Shown here one piece after another: positions 18,398 to 25,615 of a DNA stretch of 64,000 nt. Within the stretch, counting starts at the first letter, position 1. Each line of letters opens with the position of its first letter. This DNA comes from an uncultured Bacilli bacterium (lineage in GTDB: Bacteria; Bacillota_I; Bacilli_A; RFN20; CAG-631). The position numbers and the translations under genes are program-made. The notes under the pieces are model-generated. The model was not told the DNA's origin and searched no databases. It was given only the letters and a program-made list of their open reading frames with translations. The stretch covers positions 35,520 through 99,519 of the forward strand of contig CAKPXF010000006.1 in assembly GCA_934201705.1 (NCBI GenBank). Direction: 5' to 3'.

Positions 18398-19054
18398 TTA
18401 TTCATTGACCCAAACTAAAAATGAAGGTTCACTATATTGAAACATTACATCAGCAATTTCTAATTCCTTAACAACTGCAGGATAGTCATTAAATGTATCA
18501 ATTAGCCTAATCACATATGAATTGTTATAATTGCCGTAATATCCATAAATAGAAATATCTTCTAACAATGCTTCATTGTTGCTTTCTTTCAATGTCACCA
18601 ACCTATCATTTAAAATTTTTAACTCTATTTGCTTATCTAGTTTCAATTCTTTCTTAGAATTTGTATAGTTATTATAAATTTCCTTTATATTTTCATCGCT
18701 AATATATTTTTTATCATATGCCTCTTTTAACGTATACATTTTACCTAGGTTTTCAGTTCCATTATAATCACATACCATAAACTCAACATTTTCATTCAAG
18801 ATTTCATTATTATATTTCTTTTCGAAATTTTCACCATATAATGCAATTGCAGCATTCTTATTTAAAACAAAGCTAAGTTCTAAAAGATTAAGCTGAGAGC
18901 CTTTTAAAATCTCTATATTATATACCTCATTTTTATATAAAATCTTTACATTGATTTTTTCACTTTCAACATTTGAGCATCCAACAATTCCAGTGAGGCT
19001 AAAGAGAATCACACCCAATATTAAAAATAATTTATTTTTTTTGCTTTTAAACAT
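18398..19054 (-). CDS. Lipoprotein of unknown function, YYGxYN-type C-terminal domain
   Basis: 218 residues. The leader ends in lipobox GIVGC (Cys 26). The mature part has a segment reading GKMYTLKEAYDKKYISDENI and a C-terminal block ISIYGYYGNYNNSYVIRLID ... IADVMF ... FLVW. From memory this resembles a domain of many uncharacterised gut-Firmicute lipoproteins; I can give no function. Promoter, leader and signal peptide are nearly identical to those of the lipoprotein gene at 21827-22681, but the mature proteins are unrelated by eye. The Shine-Dalgarno AAGGAG lies 13 bases from the ATG, rather far; an in-frame ATT sits 9 bases upstream at better spacing. Confidence 0.65.
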   Translation of the reverse strand: MFKSKKNKLFLILGVILFSLTGIVGCSNVESEKINVKILYKNEVYNIEILKGSQLNLLELSFVLNKNAAIALYGENFEKKYNNEILNENVEFMVCDYNGTENLGKMYTLKEAYDKKYISDENIKEIYNNYTNSKKELKLDKQIELKILNDRLVTLKESNNEALLEDISIYGYYGNYNNSYVIRLIDTFNDYPAVVKELEIADVMFQYSEPSFLVWVNE

Positions 19055-19200
19055 AAGATTAATGTTTCTCCTTCCTATTATATTATATGAAATATAAACA
19101 AAAACTCCCTATAGTATTACCTAAAGATAGTAGCGTTGTTATTCTATTAAATCCTTAGGTAATTTATAAAAAACTATCAAGGCTTGTTTAATTTCAATTC
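18980..19200 (-). repeat. Duplicated leader/signal-peptide block, copy 1
   Basis: About 220 bases covering the 5' leader and signal-peptide codons are about 90% identical by eye to 22607-22828. Similarity ends soon after the lipobox codons on one side and near the promoter -10 on the other. Confidence 0.85.
19100..19163 (-). promoter_or_regulatory. Candidate transcription attenuator, copy 1
   Basis: On the minus-strand transcript a stem (19105-19130, CUAUCUUUAG with CUAUAGGGAG, three non-Watson-Crick positions) is followed by UUUUU and could terminate. An upstream AUUACCUAA (19163-19155) is perfectly complementary to UUAGGUAAU (19124-19116) inside that stem and would form a competing antiterminator. 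No known riboswitch class is recognised. Confidence 0.5.
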
Positions 19201-19201
19201 A

Positions 19202-19230
19202 ATTTTAGCAAATATATGACTTTGTTTCAA
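19202..19230 (-). promoter_or_regulatory. Promoter of lipoprotein leader, copy 1
   Basis: TTGAAA (19230-19225), 17-base spacer, TAAAAT (19207-19202) on the minus strand, placed like the copy-2 promoter. Confidence 0.55.
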
Positions 19231-19308
19231 TAAAAAAATTAGCATTAATGATTCAAAAGTTAGTTATAGTACTATTTATATCTGGAAAAAATCGAAGAAA
19301 AATTGTAA

Positions 19309-19337
19309 ATTATAATTGATGTGTAAATGCTAAGCAA
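19309..19337 (-). promoter_or_regulatory. Possible second upstream promoter
   Basis: TTGCTT (19337-19332), 17-base spacer, TATAAT (19314-19309) on the minus strand, pointing at the copy-1 leader. The remaining bases from about 19340 to 19645 show no gene or structure I can support. Confidence 0.4.
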
Positions 19338-19647
19338 TCGCTTTTTTGAGTAATGCCAAAAGCATTCGACAAATCAAGTTAAATATTTTTTAAATGATTA
19401 GTATATGTGAATATTGAATATAATTTTAAATGGAAATTAATGGCTTCTAAAGATGTGAAAATTCGAATTTATAAGTAAAAATTGATTTTATTTGAATTGT
19501 TTTTTTGAGTGAGACACTATAAGATATTTCACTTGAGTATAATCATATTCATAAGTTTTATTTTAATTCCTATATGTAAAAACAATATTTACTATTATAT
19601 GTGTATATTAGTATCATTGTAATCATATATAAATGATTTATAGTATT

Positions 19648-19680
19648 AAAAAGGTGCAACATCTGTTCAATGAAGCACCC
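19648..19680 (-). terminator. Terminator of the subtilisin gene
   Basis: Stem GGTGC/GCACC (19653-19657 with 19675-19679), 17-base loop, followed by five U on the minus strand, 33 bases after the protease stop codon. Confidence 0.7.
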
Positions 19681-19712
19681 TAAATAACTAAATTGTAAAA
19701 CTATAAATTATA

Positions 19713-21830
19713 TTATTGGATCACTGGCACCTTATCTTTAACATAGAAAACTAAAGTTCCATCTAAATATGCTTCTATATCTTCTTCAACTAAAACAATA
19801 ATTCCACTAGGCAATATATAACTACCATTTTTTGACATTTTTGTAGCTAAGCTATTCATACCACCTATTAATGCCATATCCTTATTTAAATCGAGTCTTT
19901 GTTTACATCCTAAACATTTTGCATATCTATTATTAACTATTTCTGATTGTAAAATTGTATGAACAGAAACATCTCCTGTTGTATCACCACATCCACACGT
20001 CAATTTATGCCACTTATAATTGTAATATTTTAATTCATATGAATGTGTATGTGATTCACCTATAATAGAAACATTTATCGTACCATTGGCACTGGAATTT
20101 AAATAATTAGTTTTTAAATAGTATGTTCCAACTGACAAATAATGACTAAATGTTTTTGTTGCGTCATTATTAGTAGAAGTTTGAGAAGTAGTTATTTTAT
20201 TAAAACTAGAATCATATAATGTTACCTCTAATGCACAAGATGATGAAATTGTAAAATCATATTCATATGCATTTTCAACGTCCATTTTTAGAAAATAATT
20301 TTTTTCATTGAAGAATGTACTTGTTGCATCAATAGATTTACTTGTTGATTTTGTATTATATTTTAAAGTTAATGTATCTTCACTATAATTAGCTAGGACA
20401 TACTTTACAGCATTATATGCATTTAGTTTTCTAACAGTTTGAGTAGAACCATCTGGGATTGTTATATTAATATTTTCAGCACTATTTAAAATAGCATTTT
20501 TTAATTGGATCGTGGTTAAATTTGGATTTATTGATAATAATAATGCTGCCACTCCGGTTACGTGTGGTGCGGAGCATGAAGTACCATTAAAATATGTGTA
20601 TTCATTAGTTGGATTTGAAGTTGTAGTTAAACAATTTGAAGTATTTTGAGTCATTCCTTTTCCACCTGGTGCATATATATTAACTGCAGTCCCATAATTT
20701 GAAGAATAAGATGAAGACCATATTGAACGCTTATTATTACTATCATGTGCCCCAACTGAAATTAAATTACTTACGTTAAATCTGTCAATATTTCTAAAAG
20801 TATCTACATTTTTTCCATCATTTCCAGCTGCCCATATAAACAAGCCAGGAAACTGTTCTATTGCTGCTAGTATCTCTAATGAAATTCCAAAGTTTGTTAA
20901 ACTATAATTTATTATTGAAATTCTTCTTTCCGTATCCCACATATCTCTCGCATCAAGAATGGCATCAACAATATCTGAACGCCTATAATATCCCGCATAA
21001 CTTGTATCGTATGCCGCTTGTAAAGGGACCAATGTTACATTTTGGTTGATACCAGTTATACCTTTTCTATTGTTCCCAATTGCACCTATTATACCAGCAA
21101 CTTTAGTTCCGTGTCCTCCTATATCATCAGTAGTTATGGAATTGTCGTTCGCATAATCATAACCTTCAGCAACATTTGTATTTAAGTCTTCATGTTCAGC
21201 AATTCCAGTATCAATTATGCCAACACGAACATTTCTACTTCCAGTTGAAAATTTCCATGCTTCTTCAATGCTAATGCCATTTTCATTATCGAGAGCCCAT
21301 TGGTCACTATAATAAGTGTCATCAGGAGTGACTGAATTTGACGTGCATATATAATCAGGACCAACATATAAGACTTCATTAAATAATTCTATTTTCTTTA
21401 TCACATCAATAACAACTTCTTTTGATGCCGTATTCAAATTTAAACGTATTATTTGTTTAAAGATTTTTAATTTATCAAAATCTTTAAAATGGTTTTTATT
21501 TAGTGTTAAATTCGTGTAAGACAAGTTATTATATGGCAACTCAGTTAAATTATCTATAGTACTTATTTCATCAATATTTTTTAACTTTTTTAAAATATTA
21601 TTTGCGATTCCAGTATATTGACTGTCTTCAGGATTTAGTACAACAACTATCGAATCTAAAGAAAAATCATTGTCGATAGGATCTAATAGTTTGTTATCAT
21701 TTACTTTTTCAGTTGCAATAGTATTTTCTAAGGCTAATGGCTTTAATATTTTTTCATTTGATAAGGTAATGTTTAAAATCGTTAATACAATTATTAGGGC
21801 ACATTTATATTTTCTACATTTGCTATTCAT
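19713..21830 (-). CDS. Secreted subtilisin-like serine protease (S8) with PPC and Cys-rich C-terminal module
   Basis: 705 residues. Signal peptide about 1-30; propeptide about 45-160; S8 catalytic domain with Asp in GIIDTGIAEHEDL (about 205), His in GGHGTKVAGI (about 239) and Ser in NGTSCSAPHVTG (about 420), so the triad is complete. A PPC-like beta domain (about 515-595) follows. The C-terminal part (about 595-705) starts HTHSYELKYYNYKWHKL and carries CGC and CLGC pairs, a zinc-ribbon-like pattern. That end is nearly identical to the metalloprotease at 52682-54352. The gene overlaps the upstream lipoprotein gene by ATGA, so translation is probably coupled, with its own GGAGG site. The partner lipoprotein has a propeptide-like domain, suggesting a surface complex like dentilisin. 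Confidence 0.9.
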   Translation of the reverse strand: MNSKCRKYKCALIIVLTILNITLSNEKILKPLALENTIATEKVNDNKLLDPIDNDFSLDSIVVVLNPEDSQYTGIANNILKKLKNIDEISTIDNLTELPYNNLSYTNLTLNKNHFKDFDKLKIFKQIIRLNLNTASKEVVIDVIKKIELFNEVLYVGPDYICTSNSVTPDDTYYSDQWALDNENGISIEEAWKFSTGSRNVRVGIIDTGIAEHEDLNTNVAEGYDYANDNSITTDDIGGHGTKVAGIIGAIGNNRKGITGINQNVTLVPLQAAYDTSYAGYYRRSDIVDAILDARDMWDTERRISIINYSLTNFGISLEILAAIEQFPGLFIWAAGNDGKNVDTFRNIDRFNVSNLISVGAHDSNNKRSIWSSSYSSNYGTAVNIYAPGGKGMTQNTSNCLTTTSNPTNEYTYFNGTSCSAPHVTGVAALLLSINPNLTTIQLKNAILNSAENINITIPDGSTQTVRKLNAYNAVKYVLANYSEDTLTLKYNTKSTSKSIDATSTFFNEKNYFLKMDVENAYEYDFTISSSCALEVTLYDSSFNKITTSQTSTNNDATKTFSHYLSVGTYYLKTNYLNSSANGTINVSIIGESHTHSYELKYYNYKWHKLTCGCGDTTGDVSVHTILQSEIVNNRYAKCLGCKQRLDLNKDMALIGGMNSLATKMSKNGSYILPSGIIVLVEEDIEAYLDGTLVFYVKDKVPVIQ
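19804..20060. repeat. Protease C-terminal module repeat, copy 1
   Basis: 257 bases aligned without gaps to 52773-53029, with about 10 differences by hand count (about 96% identity). The flanking coding sequence is clearly more divergent. Confidence 0.9.
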
Positions 21831-22681
21831 AATAATGAATCCTCCACTATGTTACCAACTTCTATCATATTTGGTGAAGCTAACTTTATAAATTCTAATT
21901 TTTCTATTTCTTTTATTATTTCTATAATTCTATGCTTATCCACATTATTTAATTTTATTTCAATAATTTGCCTAAAGTTTTTTTGACTTTCATCATTTAA
22001 AGATGGCTTTTTCCCAGAAAGATAAGAAAAGCTTGTAGCTTCTTTAATATTTACATATTTAAGCTTAAATTCTGGATATGTTGTTGTCTTTTTTAAAACA
22101 ATAATAATTGAATCAGTAGTAAAATTATCATCTTCACTTCCGTTAAATATATCTTTTTCATCACCAAGATCAAACTGCTTCAAATAACTATTAAGCATTA
22201 TTTTATTATCACTTATTATTTCTTTATTGTTTTTAATAATTTTAATATTCTCAAAACTATTTATTTCAGCTTTACTCAACTCTAAAATATACCACCAACA
22301 CCCAGTTACATTATCATCCTTTGATTCTACTTCTTTTACATTAATGGTAATTGTTTTATTATTAATTTCATATGAATCAATTTCACTTTTATCTTTTAAA
22401 CTTGATTCAACAATTTTAAAGACTAAAAGAGAATTTGTTTCGAAAAAGGAATCATTATATTTTTTAGGCGTATCATTTTTAAGTAACATAACTAAGTCAG
22501 CTTGATTTTCAATAATATCAAATTGGCCATTAACATCATTGCTATTTTCAAAAAATGTTTCTATATAAGAAGCATTAATACTCTTAGTATTATTCTTTGT
22601 AGAACATCCAACAACACCAATGGGGCTAAAGAGAATCACACCCAATATTAAAAATAATTTAATTTTTTTGTTTTTAAACAT
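21827..22681 (-). CDS. Lipoprotein with PrcB-like domain and subtilisin-propeptide-like domain
   Basis: 284 residues. Lipobox GVVGC (Cys 26). The middle region (about 60-160) has KKYNDSFFETNSLLVFKIVE, KTITINVKEVES and WWYILELSK, the pattern of the PrcB C-terminal domain family. The C-terminal 100 residues (TTDSIIIVLKK ... FRQIIEIKLNN ... IIEIIKEIEKL ... LASPNMIEV) parallel the downstream protease's propeptide (LDSIVVVLN ... FKQIIRLNLN ... VIDVIKKIELF ... VGPDYI). In Treponema denticola PrcB binds the subtilisin-like PrtP. I infer a membrane-anchored partner that docks, chaperones or inhibits the protease. It overlaps the protease gene by 4 bases. The Shine-Dalgarno is 13 bases from the ATG; an in-frame ATT lies closer. 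Confidence 0.6.
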   Translation of the reverse strand: MFKNKKIKLFLILGVILFSPIGVVGCSTKNNTKSINASYIETFFENSNDVNGQFDIIENQADLVMLLKNDTPKKYNDSFFETNSLLVFKIVESSLKDKSEIDSYEINNKTITINVKEVESKDDNVTGCWWYILELSKAEINSFENIKIIKNNKEIISDNKIMLNSYLKQFDLGDEKDIFNGSEDDNFTTDSIIIVLKKTTTYPEFKLKYVNIKEATSFSYLSGKKPSLNDESQKNFRQIIEIKLNNVDKHRIIEIIKEIEKLEFIKLASPNMIEVGNIVEDSLL

Positions 22682-22828
22682 ATGATTAATGTTTCTCCTT
22701 CCTATTTACACTATATTAAATATAAACAAAAACTCTCTATAGTATTACCTAAAGAGAGTAGTGTTGTTATTCTATTAAATCCTTAGGTAATTTATAAAAA
22801 ACTATCAAGGCTAGTTTAATTCAATTTC
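22607..22828 (-). repeat. Duplicated leader/signal-peptide block, copy 2
   Basis: Partner of 18980-19200, same orientation, about 90% identity by eye; includes the attenuator-like leader, ribosome site and the first 25 or so codons. Confidence 0.85.
22728..22791 (-). promoter_or_regulatory. Candidate transcription attenuator, copy 2
   Basis: Terminator-like stem CUCUCUUUAG/CUAUAGAGAG (22758-22733, one mismatch, loop GUAAUA) followed by UUUUU. The upstream AUUACCUAA (22791-22783) can pair instead with UUAGGUAAU (22752-22744), and a further 4-bp UAUA/UAUA helix can extend the pairing across a small internal loop, so the two folds exclude each other. Confidence 0.55.
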
Positions 22829-22857
22829 ATTTTACAAAATGTGAGGTATTATTGCAA
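22829..22857 (-). promoter_or_regulatory. Promoter of lipoprotein-subtilisin operon
   Basis: TTGCAA (22857-22852), 17-base spacer, TAAAAT (22834-22829) on the minus strand. From here to 22998 no gene or structure is seen. Confidence 0.55.
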
Positions 22858-22998
22858 CAAAAATAAAAAATTAATTTATATATAAAAATGTTTTTTAATT
22901 TTTCTTGTTAAAGATTCAAAAACATATTTAAGTTATCAAATGTATGATTCTCTACTAAATTTATTGAAAGAACTTTTTTATAATTCAATCAAAATTAT

Positions 22999-23763
22999 TT
23001 ATGATTTTATTAAATTTTGCTCTTTATCAAAAGATACTACTTCATCTTGCCTTGCTATTTTTATATTAATATTACTAATATCAATATTCATCTTTTTCAT
23101 TGTAAATAAAAATGTTTCCATTAATATTTCTTCAGTATTTGCTTCACGTGAACGATGAAGAAAAACAATCTCTTTAGTTTTAGGACCAATTACATTTCCT
23201 AAAACATAAGCACAATCCTGATTAGACATATGACCAGTTGCTCCTAAAATTCTATTTTTAAGAAACATTGGTCTTTTTGTTAGCATTAATAAACGTGGAT
23301 CATGGTTACTTTCAATACAATAAATATCACAATTATTAATAAATCTTTGGATATTTTCATGAATATAGCCAGTATCAGTTATATAAGCCATTTTTTCATT
23401 ATTATAGGCAATTAAAAAAGCGGTTGTTCCAGGCGAATCATGTGATGCTGGAAGGGTAAAGATATCAAATCCTAAAATATCTAAATGTTGATAATAATCA
23501 AATTGATTAAATTCAGGCATATTAGTAGCTAAATTGATATATATGTCTTTATTATCAAAAGCACGAATTGATTTTATATGGTCAACGTGAGTATGAGTAA
23601 CTAATATTTTTTTTACATTATCAAATGATAAATTAACCTCATTTAATTTGTTTTTAATATCATTTAATGAAATACCACAATCAATTAAAAGTATCTCATC
23701 ATTATCATTTACAAGGGCTGTACAATTACCACTTGAGCCACTAGCTAATAAATAATACTTCAT
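22999..23763 (-). CDS. walJ: WalJ/YycJ-type metallo-beta-lactamase-fold exonuclease
   Basis: 254 residues with the YycJ/WalJ layout: opening YYLLASGSSGNCTALV, metal ligands THTHVDHIK near residue 56, SHDSPGT near 107, ITDTGY near 132, SNHDPRLL near 152, and GATGHMSNQDCA with a final HRSREANT near residue 205. WalJ is a 5'-3' DNA exonuclease linked in Firmicutes to DNA repair and the WalRK locus. No walRK genes are here; it follows dnaB closely (2-base gap) and is likely its operon partner. Confidence 0.88.
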   Translation of the reverse strand: MKYYLLASGSSGNCTALVNDNDEILLIDCGISLNDIKNKLNEVNLSFDNVKKILVTHTHVDHIKSIRAFDNKDIYINLATNMPEFNQFDYYQHLDILGFDIFTLPASHDSPGTTAFLIAYNNEKMAYITDTGYIHENIQRFINNCDIYCIESNHDPRLLMLTKRPMFLKNRILGATGHMSNQDCAYVLGNVIGPKTKEIVFLHRSREANTEEILMETFLFTMKKMNIDISNINIKIARQDEVVSFDKEQNLIKS

Positions 23764-23765
23764 AA

Positions 23766-25145
23766 TTAATGATTTGGATCCATTTCTACAAATCTACCTA
23801 TATGCTTTTGGAACATAAAGTCAATTGAAGCAAGTCTACCATTTCTATTTTTAGCAATAATTAGGCTAACTGGTGAATCACTAGTTGCATCTGGATCAAC
23901 TGAAGCCTCAGGATTTTCTTCCTTTTTCTCTTCTATTTTTCCATAATCTGGTCTATGAATAAACATAACAACATCGGCATCTTGTTCGATACTACCAGAT
24001 TCTCTTAAGTTTGAAAGCTGTGGAACTTGGTCTTTTCTATCTTCAACGCTTCTGTTTAATTGCGATAGAACAAGTAAAGGGCATTTAAAGTCTCTAGCAA
24101 CAGCCTTTAAAGCAGCAGAAATCTCACCAATTTCAAGAGAACGAGAGCTATCCTTTTTTGATTTAACATCTGGTGTAATTAAACCAATATAGTCAATAAC
24201 AACCAAGCCAATTTCGCCAAAACGAGATTGAAGCTTATTAAGCTTAGCTCTTATATCCATAACCTTAATAGCTGGTGTTTCATCAATAAATAAATTAGAT
24301 TCAGAAATATCACGCATAGCCTTATTAATATTATCTTCCTCTTGCTTATCAAAGTTTGCTGTTTGTATTTTTCTAATTGGAACACCACTTTTAGCTGATA
24401 AAATTCTATTTGTTACAGAATCAACTCCCATTTCAAGAGAGAAGAAAACACAAGGCTTATATGTTTTCATAGCTGTTCTATATAAAAAGTTTAAAGCTAA
24501 AGCTGATTTACCAACTGATGGACGAGCTGCTAAAATATTAATTTCACCAGGCTTAAATCCAAGTAAAAGTCTATCAAAGTTTTGATAGCCAGTTGTTAAA
24601 CCACCAATTGTTTCATTTCCTGATTTTATTAAAGAGATTCTTTCTTTATATTTATTAAATGCTTCAGTTATTGAAACAAAATCCTCAACTCTTCTTTTTT
24701 TAGTAATGCTAGTTATTTCTTTTTCAACCTTATAAATATAGTTTGTTATATCACCTGAAGAATCATCTTCCCAATTATTAACAACCTTATTTGAAAAATT
24801 AATAATATTTCTTAAAACTGATTTTTCTTCAACAGAATTTATATAGTATTTAGCATTTGCAATATCAATATATGAATTCATTAATTCAAGAATATATGAA
24901 GCATCTCCAGCTTTTTCTAATGTTCCATCAACGGTTAGCTTATCAATTAAAACATAGGGCTCAATTTTAGCTTGGTTAGCATCAAATATTTCCTTTAATG
25001 TTGTATATATAATTTTGTGTTTTTCATCATAAAAATCATTAGGACTTAAGCGTGAAAATGTTTCAACTAAAATGTCAGATGAAAAAATCATATTAGCAAG
25101 AACTTGCTTTTCTGCTTCTATGCTATATGGTAACTTCAAGCTCAT
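23766..25145 (-). CDS. dnaB: Replicative DNA helicase
   Basis: 459 residues (called dnaC in Bacillus). The N-terminal DnaG-interacting domain begins LPYSIEAEKQVLANMIF. The RecA-like core follows with Walker A ARPSVGKSALALNF near residue 209, Walker B LVVIDYIGLI near 317, LLVLSQLNRSVEDR near 354, and NRNGR arginine-finger region near 433. The hexameric helicase unwinds DNA ahead of the fork. It lies directly after rplI, a linkage common in Firmicutes. GGGG ribosome site upstream. Confidence 0.95.
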   Translation of the reverse strand: MSLKLPYSIEAEKQVLANMIFSSDILVETFSRLSPNDFYDEKHKIIYTTLKEIFDANQAKIEPYVLIDKLTVDGTLEKAGDASYILELMNSYIDIANAKYYINSVEEKSVLRNIINFSNKVVNNWEDDSSGDITNYIYKVEKEITSITKKRRVEDFVSITEAFNKYKERISLIKSGNETIGGLTTGYQNFDRLLLGFKPGEINILAARPSVGKSALALNFLYRTAMKTYKPCVFFSLEMGVDSVTNRILSAKSGVPIRKIQTANFDKQEEDNINKAMRDISESNLFIDETPAIKVMDIRAKLNKLQSRFGEIGLVVIDYIGLITPDVKSKKDSSRSLEIGEISAALKAVARDFKCPLLVLSQLNRSVEDRKDQVPQLSNLRESGSIEQDADVVMFIHRPDYGKIEEKKEENPEASVDPDATSDSPVSLIIAKNRNGRLASIDFMFQKHIGRFVEMDPNH

Positions 25146-25159
25146 AAAATCATCCCCTT

Positions 25160-25606
25160 TTAGATTTCTTTAATTTCAATATTAATTTTGCCAATGATAT
25201 CTTTATACAAAATTACCTCAATTGTTGCCTTACCAATTGCTTTAATCGGTAAAAAGTTTTTAAAGTTTTTCTTATCAACTACAATATCAAATTCATTTTT
25301 AAGCTTTTCTTCAATGATTTTAGAAGTAATAGCACTATGAAGCCTTCCTTCGCTTCCAGCATGCTCATTAAAAATAACAGTAATAGTTGTTAGCTTATTT
25401 TTTAGATTTAAAGCTTCTTCTCTTTTTGCTAAATCAAGCTTCTTTTCTTCTTCTTTTTTCTTATTTAAATCATTTAAATTTGCTTTGTTTTGTAATATAG
25501 CTAAATGCTTTTTGATTAAAAAGTTAGTGGCATATCCTTCAGATACATCAACAACATCACCTTTTTTGCCAACATTTTTTACATCTGCAATTAATATAAC
25601 CTTCAT
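25160..25606 (-). CDS. rplI: 50S ribosomal protein L9
   Basis: 148 residues, standard for L9. The N-terminal rRNA-binding domain reads KVILIADVKNVGKKGDVVDV and GYATNFLIKKHLA, followed by the long connecting helix (residues 45-75) and a C-terminal domain with AGSEGRLHSAITSKII. It sits between gdpP and dnaB, the usual Bacilli order. AGGAGG ribosome site. Confidence 0.96.
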   Translation of the reverse strand: MKVILIADVKNVGKKGDVVDVSEGYATNFLIKKHLAILQNKANLNDLNKKKEEEKKLDLAKREEALNLKNKLTTITVIFNEHAGSEGRLHSAITSKIIEEKLKNEFDIVVDKKNFKNFLPIKAIGKATIEVILYKDIIGKINIEIKEI

Positions 25607-25615
25607 AAATACCTC

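Noticed and set aside
18398..18530. Propeptide-like (I9) domain at the end of the first lipoprotein
   Set aside because: The end looked similar to the protease propeptide at first, but the YYGNYN...IADVMF...FLVW pattern fits a different uncharacterised domain better.
22728..22857. T-box, preQ1, SAM or PyrR leader
   Set aside because: None of the hallmark sequences, such as the T-box bulge sequence, is present, and the downstream gene is a lipoprotein, not a matching target.
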